Below are positions 61,322-64,000 of a stretch of 64,000 nucleotides of DNA, one piece after another; the stretch's first letter is position 1; every line of letters starts with the position of its first letter. The stretch covers positions 1 through 64,000 of the forward strand of contig JAILLQ010000021.1 of NCBI GenBank assembly GCA_024693045.1. The letters are read 5' to 3'. The notes below the pieces were generated by a model. It saw nothing but the letters and a program-made list of their open reading frames with translations. It made no database searches and was not told where the DNA came from. Both the position numbers and the translations under genes were made by a program. This DNA is from Treponema sp. (GTDB taxonomy: Bacteria > Spirochaetota > Spirochaetia > Treponematales > Treponemataceae).

Positions 61322-61768
61322 ATGGATTTGAGAACTGTATTAACAACCGATACTGTAAACCTTCACTTGAAGGGAACTACAAAAGAAGAAATTATTGACG
61401 AGATGCTTGATATCCTTGTAAAGGCTGGAAAAGTTTCAGATAAAGCCGGAGCTCGTGAATGTGTTCTTGACAGAGAACGCAAGATGTCTACTGGTATGAA
61501 ACATGGAATCGCTATTCCTCATGGAAAGACAGATTCTGTAAGCGACTTGGTAGCCTGCATTGGTATTTCTGATAATCCGGTAGATTTTGATTCATTGGAT
61601 CAGGAACCTTGCCGCATTTTCATTATGACTTTGTCTCCTGTAAACAAGACAGGTCCACACCTTCAGTTCCTTGCTGAAGTAAGTTTACTTTTCAAGAGTG
61701 CAGATAAGCGTCAGCAGATTTTGAGCACTCAGGATAAAGCTGAAGTAATCAAGATTCTTACTGAATAG
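61322..61768 (+). CDS. PTS EIIA-2 domain protein (PtsN-like)
   Basis: 148 aa, stand-alone EIIA of the fructose/nitrogen type. The phosphorylated His67 is in HGIAIPHGKTDSV, followed by CIGISDNPVDFDSLDQEPCRIFIMTLSP, and LSTQDKAEVIKIL. No attached HPr-like, PRD or EIIBC domain. PtsN proteins act as phosphorylation-dependent regulators, in treponemes probably with the enzyme I encoded at 42469; the genes are far apart. A promoter and a terminator frame it, so it is monocistronic. Confidence 0.9.
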   Translation: MDLRTVLTTDTVNLHLKGTTKEEIIDEMLDILVKAGKVSDKAGARECVLDRERKMSTGMKHGIAIPHGKTDSVSDLVACIGISDNPVDFDSLDQEPCRIFIMTLSPVNKTGPHLQFLAEVSLLFKSADKRQQILSTQDKAEVIKILTE

Positions 61769-61791
61769 TTTTATTTAGAAAATAAACGTCA

Positions 61792-61823
61792 AAAGGCCTT
61801 TGTTTATCAAAGGTCTTTTTTTT
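61792..61823 (+). terminator. Rho-independent terminator after EIIA
   Basis: Stem AAAGGCCTTTG / CAAAGGTCTTT (one G-T pair) with loop TTTAT, followed by a T-run. Confidence 0.88.
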
Positions 61824-61895
61824 ATGTACAATAAATATTAGGATACTTGTTATCGTGGGTGCTCAGCAAATGGTGTGCTCAAAAAAGGAAAAAAT

Positions 61896-62459
61896 ATGAA
61901 ATTCGATCCATTGTTCAAATCAGAAGAAAATAAACTTGTAAAAATTGATAGCGGTGAAATTTATTCAACTGGAAACTTACATTTGGTGTATGGAGAAAAC
62001 ATTGGTGATGCCAGTTTGCCTAATTCAAAGAAGCAGCTTGTTGCAGTAAAAGTAAAGTGGTCTGCAGTAGAGTTACAGCCTGGAGCATATAATGAAGAGT
62101 TCCTTGCAGCTTTGCGTGACTATCTGAAAATATTGGAAAATAACGGTTATTTTGCATTTGTAATTCCAGAAACAGTAAAAGAATTACCGGATGCAGATAC
62201 AGTTCAGTCTTACATAGATGCAATGGTTCATTGTGCAAGAAGAATTAAGGATTGTGTAAGTGTTATTGGTTTTGCAATTCCTGCAGAACTTATAAAAAAA
62301 GATTCTGATTTTGGTGTAAACAGCTATGCTCAATGGTTTATAAATGAAATGCAAGTAAAGCATGGGCACTATCTTTATTTTGCGGATAAAAGTGTTGTTG
62401 AAGAAAAAGGTCTTGTAGATGCATTAAAAACCAGTGATTTGGTAACATATGCGAAATAA
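61896..62459 (+). CDS. Protein of unknown function, possible TIM-barrel fragment
   Basis: 187 aa from the ATG at 61896 (AAAAAAGGAAAAAAT upstream). Upstream GTG at 61875 is not needed. No secretion signal, so cytoplasmic. Segment VAVKVKWSAVELQPGAYNEEFLAALRDYLKILENNGYFAFVIPE resembles the early strand-helix units of glycoside-hydrolase-like barrels, in which a W..(V/I)E.(Q/P)PG.Y pattern is common; but no catalytic Glu pair is identified and the length is only half a barrel. I do not recognise a family. Confidence 0.6.
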   Translation: MKFDPLFKSEENKLVKIDSGEIYSTGNLHLVYGENIGDASLPNSKKQLVAVKVKWSAVELQPGAYNEEFLAALRDYLKILENNGYFAFVIPETVKELPDADTVQSYIDAMVHCARRIKDCVSVIGFAIPAELIKKDSDFGVNSYAQWFINEMQVKHGHYLYFADKSVVEEKGLVDALKTSDLVTYAK

Positions 62460-62598
62460 CGCACTGTATGCGAAATACTCAAAATAATTCAATAAAAAAT
62501 TAAAAATTTCGTAAAAAATATCTAAATTTCTCTTGATTCAAATGTTTTCTTGTGGCATAGTATACGCGTAGGGTGAGAACAGAAATTAGGGGTTAAAA

Positions 62599-63384
62599 AT
62601 GAACGAATCGGAAAATGCTTTCCGCGCATCATGTCGTAACTCGCTTGTTTTTTGTGCTTTAATTCTTGTAGTTACACTGGTTATCGGAAATGTTCTTCCA
62701 GCAAAAGAAGAAGTAAATTCGGTTCCTGTGGTAAAAGCTACAACAGAAACTGAAAATGAAGTAATCGCAGATTTCAATATTTTGATTGAAGAAGCGGGCT
62801 TTATGTCAAAAAAAGCTACAAATGGAGATTCTGGTCTAGCACTTTATAGACAGCCTACTTCAAGAACAGCAGTAGAATGGTTTTACCTTCATGTAACAGG
62901 AAACCGTGAAACAGCAATGGCTATTTTGGAAGAAGCTGAAAAAAATGATATTCCTTTGTCACTTGCATTTGCTCTTGCTTATACAGAAAGTCGTTACGAT
63001 TCAAATGCAGTAAACAAAAATAGAAACGCTTCGATTGACCGCGGACTCTTCCAGTTGAACAACAGATCTTTCCCACAGTTAAAAGAAGCAGATTTTTTTA
63101 ATCCTGCAATCAGTGCAAAATACGGAATGAGCCACTTGCGCTTCTGTATGAATGTAGCAGGAAATGAAGTTGCAGCTTTGGCTATGTACAACGCTGGAAC
63201 AAGCAAAGTGCGTGCGAATAACACACCGCAGACAACATTGAACTATGTAGGCAAAATTAAAGCTTACCAGGAAAAGTTGGACAGACTTTTTTCTGAAGAA
63301 GTTCTTTCGTACTACGATAATTCGGTACGCCCGTTAAACGGAATCTCCGTTGCATTCTTAGGCAACCGACGTTTCGAACGTTAA
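62599..63384 (+). CDS. Membrane-anchored lytic transglycosylase (SLT domain)
   Basis: 261 aa. A single membrane helix (residues ~15-34, LVFCALILVVTLVIGNVL) anchors it, with the domain outside. The SLT core: LSLAFALAYTESRYDSNAVNKNRNASIDRGLFQLNNRSFPQL, with the catalytic Glu in YTESRYD and G-L-x-Q-L, then AALAMYNAGTSKVRANNTPQTTLNYVGKI. It cuts the glycan strands of peptidoglycan. An upstream TTGATT and TAGTAT pair around 62533-62565 has a long 19-base spacer, so the promoter is weak evidence. GGGGTTAAAA precedes the ATG. Followed by a strong terminator. Confidence 0.9.
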   Translation: MNESENAFRASCRNSLVFCALILVVTLVIGNVLPAKEEVNSVPVVKATTETENEVIADFNILIEEAGFMSKKATNGDSGLALYRQPTSRTAVEWFYLHVTGNRETAMAILEEAEKNDIPLSLAFALAYTESRYDSNAVNKNRNASIDRGLFQLNNRSFPQLKEADFFNPAISAKYGMSHLRFCMNVAGNEVAALAMYNAGTSKVRANNTPQTTLNYVGKIKAYQEKLDRLFSEEVLSYYDNSVRPLNGISVAFLGNRRFER

Positions 63385-63404
63385 ATTAGTCCTCCTTATT
63401 TTAG

Positions 63405-63448
63405 GCCCGACCGTTTTCCCATTCTTTTTACCGGTCGGGCTTTTTTTT
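63405..63448 (+). terminator. Strong terminator after the transglycosylase gene
   Basis: Stem GCCCGACCG (63405-63413) / CGGTCGGGC (63432-63440) with an 18-base loop, followed by eight T's. Confidence 0.92.
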
Positions 63449-63468
63449 GTTTAAATGCTTTTGTTTAG

Positions 63469-63486
63469 TTGTGAGTACACTCACAA
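63469..63486. promoter_or_regulatory. Near-consensus Rex operator
   Basis: TTGTGAGTACACTCACAA: 8-bp arms around AC, 18 bp in all. It keeps the TTGTGA-N6-TCACAA frame of the Rex consensus. It lies 96 bp before the rex start and just before the predicted -35 box, fitting autoregulation by NADH/NAD+ state. Confidence 0.78.
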
Positions 63487-63491
63487 GAAAC

Positions 63492-63520
63492 TTGAAAATG
63501 TTTGAAATTTGGGCTAAATT
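63492..63520 (+). promoter_or_regulatory. Candidate promoter of rex
   Basis: TTGAAA (63492-63497), a 17-base spacer and TAAATT (63515-63520). The Rex operator ends five bases before the -35 box. A GGTGG ribosome site lies near 63568-63572 ahead of the ATG at 63582. Confidence 0.5.
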
Positions 63521-63581
63521 CAGGCGAATAAAAGGAAATATTTCGAATTCTTTGTTGTGGTAAATTGGTGGAATCTTTAAT

Positions 63582-64000
63582 ATGAAGAAACTTTCAAAGG
63601 AAACTGTAAACAGGTTGATTTTGCTTCATGAACTTTTGCTTTCCTGGAAAAAAGAAAAAATCACTTCCATAGAAATTGCTGAAAATCTTGCTTGTAAAGA
63701 TTCTCTTGTTCGATGGGATTTTAGGTTTTTGAATTTGGAAAAGGGGTCTTCGAGCGGCTACAAGGTTTTGTCCCTATTAAAGGCTGTTGAAGAAGCTTTG
63801 GATTTTTCCAGGGACGAAGTAAAAAAATGTTGCATTGTTGGATTGGGGCGCTTGGGAGCTGCTCTGCTTGATGACGGTTACTTTCTTGACAGTGGGTTTA
63901 AAATCCTTGCAGGTTTTGATTCTAGTGTGAACAGGGTTGAAATGCTTCGTTCTACTTTTGAACTTTTTCCTGCCAATAGGATAGAAAGTGTCTGCTGGCA
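63582..64000 (+). CDS. rex: Redox-sensing repressor Rex, N-terminal part
   Basis: 139 codons, cut by the window edge. The N-terminal winged helix (KETVNRLILLHELLLSWKKEKITSIEIAENLACKDSLVRWDFRFLN) is followed by GYKVLSLLKAVEEALDF, and the NAD(H)-binding fold begins at KCCIVGLGRLGAALLDDGYFLDSGFKILAGFDSS. The order fits Rex, which releases DNA when NADH is high. VRWDFRFL replaces the usual VRKDLSYFG, so this is a divergent member. The operator upstream supports the call. Confidence 0.85.
   Translation, partial: MKKLSKETVNRLILLHELLLSWKKEKITSIEIAENLACKDSLVRWDFRFLNLEKGSSSGYKVLSLLKAVEEALDFSRDEVKKCCIVGLGRLGAALLDDGYFLDSGFKILAGFDSSVNRVEMLRSTFELFPANRIESVCW

Noticed and set aside
1..64000. tRNA, rRNA or CRISPR array
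   Set aside because: No cloverleaf, rRNA-like stretch, or regularly spaced repeat of suitable length was found in the gaps.

Overview
The window looks like chromosome from a host-associated spirochete close to Treponema (gut or rumen type). This is inferred from gene content: an archaeal/eukaryotic-type PheRS beta chain, an XPB-type helicase with its partner, an LpoB/LPP20/COG3014 envelope cluster, a large dCache chemoreceptor, PTS enzyme I and an EIIA with no sugar permease in view, Rex, and moderately AT-rich DNA. No rRNA, tRNA or CRISPR array was seen. The first ~63 bases are an imperfect inverted copy of bases 136-198, which suggests a contig edge or a rearrangement.

Region by region. 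1-755: 3' part of aspS. 957-8333: an accessory island with a serine recombinase of the Mpi master-invertase type, a HipB/HipA toxin-antitoxin pair, a three-gene restriction-modification operon (C5 methyltransferase, McrB-like AAA+ NTPase, LlaJI-type nuclease), a GC-rich hairpin repeat fused to the methyltransferase 5' end, and a 507-bp cassette with perfect 20-bp inverted termini that holds the wreck of a UPF0175/PIN toxin-antitoxin pair. 8422-16222: a c-di-GMP protein, TcdA, a GNAT protein, a MutS-domain ATPase and pheT. 16338-23215: a MarR-controlled tripartite RND efflux operon ending in a PII-like gene. 23234-31643: a minus-strand run of XPB and its partner, ribD, a second deaminase, a TIGR02757 protein, a cytidylate-kinase-like protein and an ion permease. 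31714-36026: an envelope lipoprotein operon.

36064-38795 is a TrpXYZ-type ABC transporter. 38912-42234 pairs a sugar-binding lipoprotein with a chemoreceptor. 42432-47527 is ptsI-der-merR-rsm22. Then come an acyl-CoA synthetase, a radical SAM protein, an AraC regulator facing a secreted pullulanase, a MATE pump, an SDR, an HD-GYP phosphodiesterase, a TrmN6-like methyltransferase and EttA. The end holds two XRE regulators with palindromic operator arrays, a PTS EIIA, an unknown protein, a lytic transglycosylase, and the start of rex behind a near-consensus Rex operator.

The most unusual signal is a family of ~107-117-bp structured repeats at 33963-34196 (two tandem copies) and 35862-35986, with a divergent relative at 42241-42346. 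Each lies just upstream of a minus-strand start codon and is bounded by direct repeats that contain the Shine-Dalgarno sequence. The stems differ between copies by compensatory base changes. They behave like a small mobile or cis-regulatory RNA element that brings its own ribosome-binding site. Several genes (ptsI, the PTS EIIA, the GNAT gene, the recombinase, the GGDEF-EAL gene) also have promoter-like -10 boxes about 6 nt before the start codon, which suggests leaderless transcripts.
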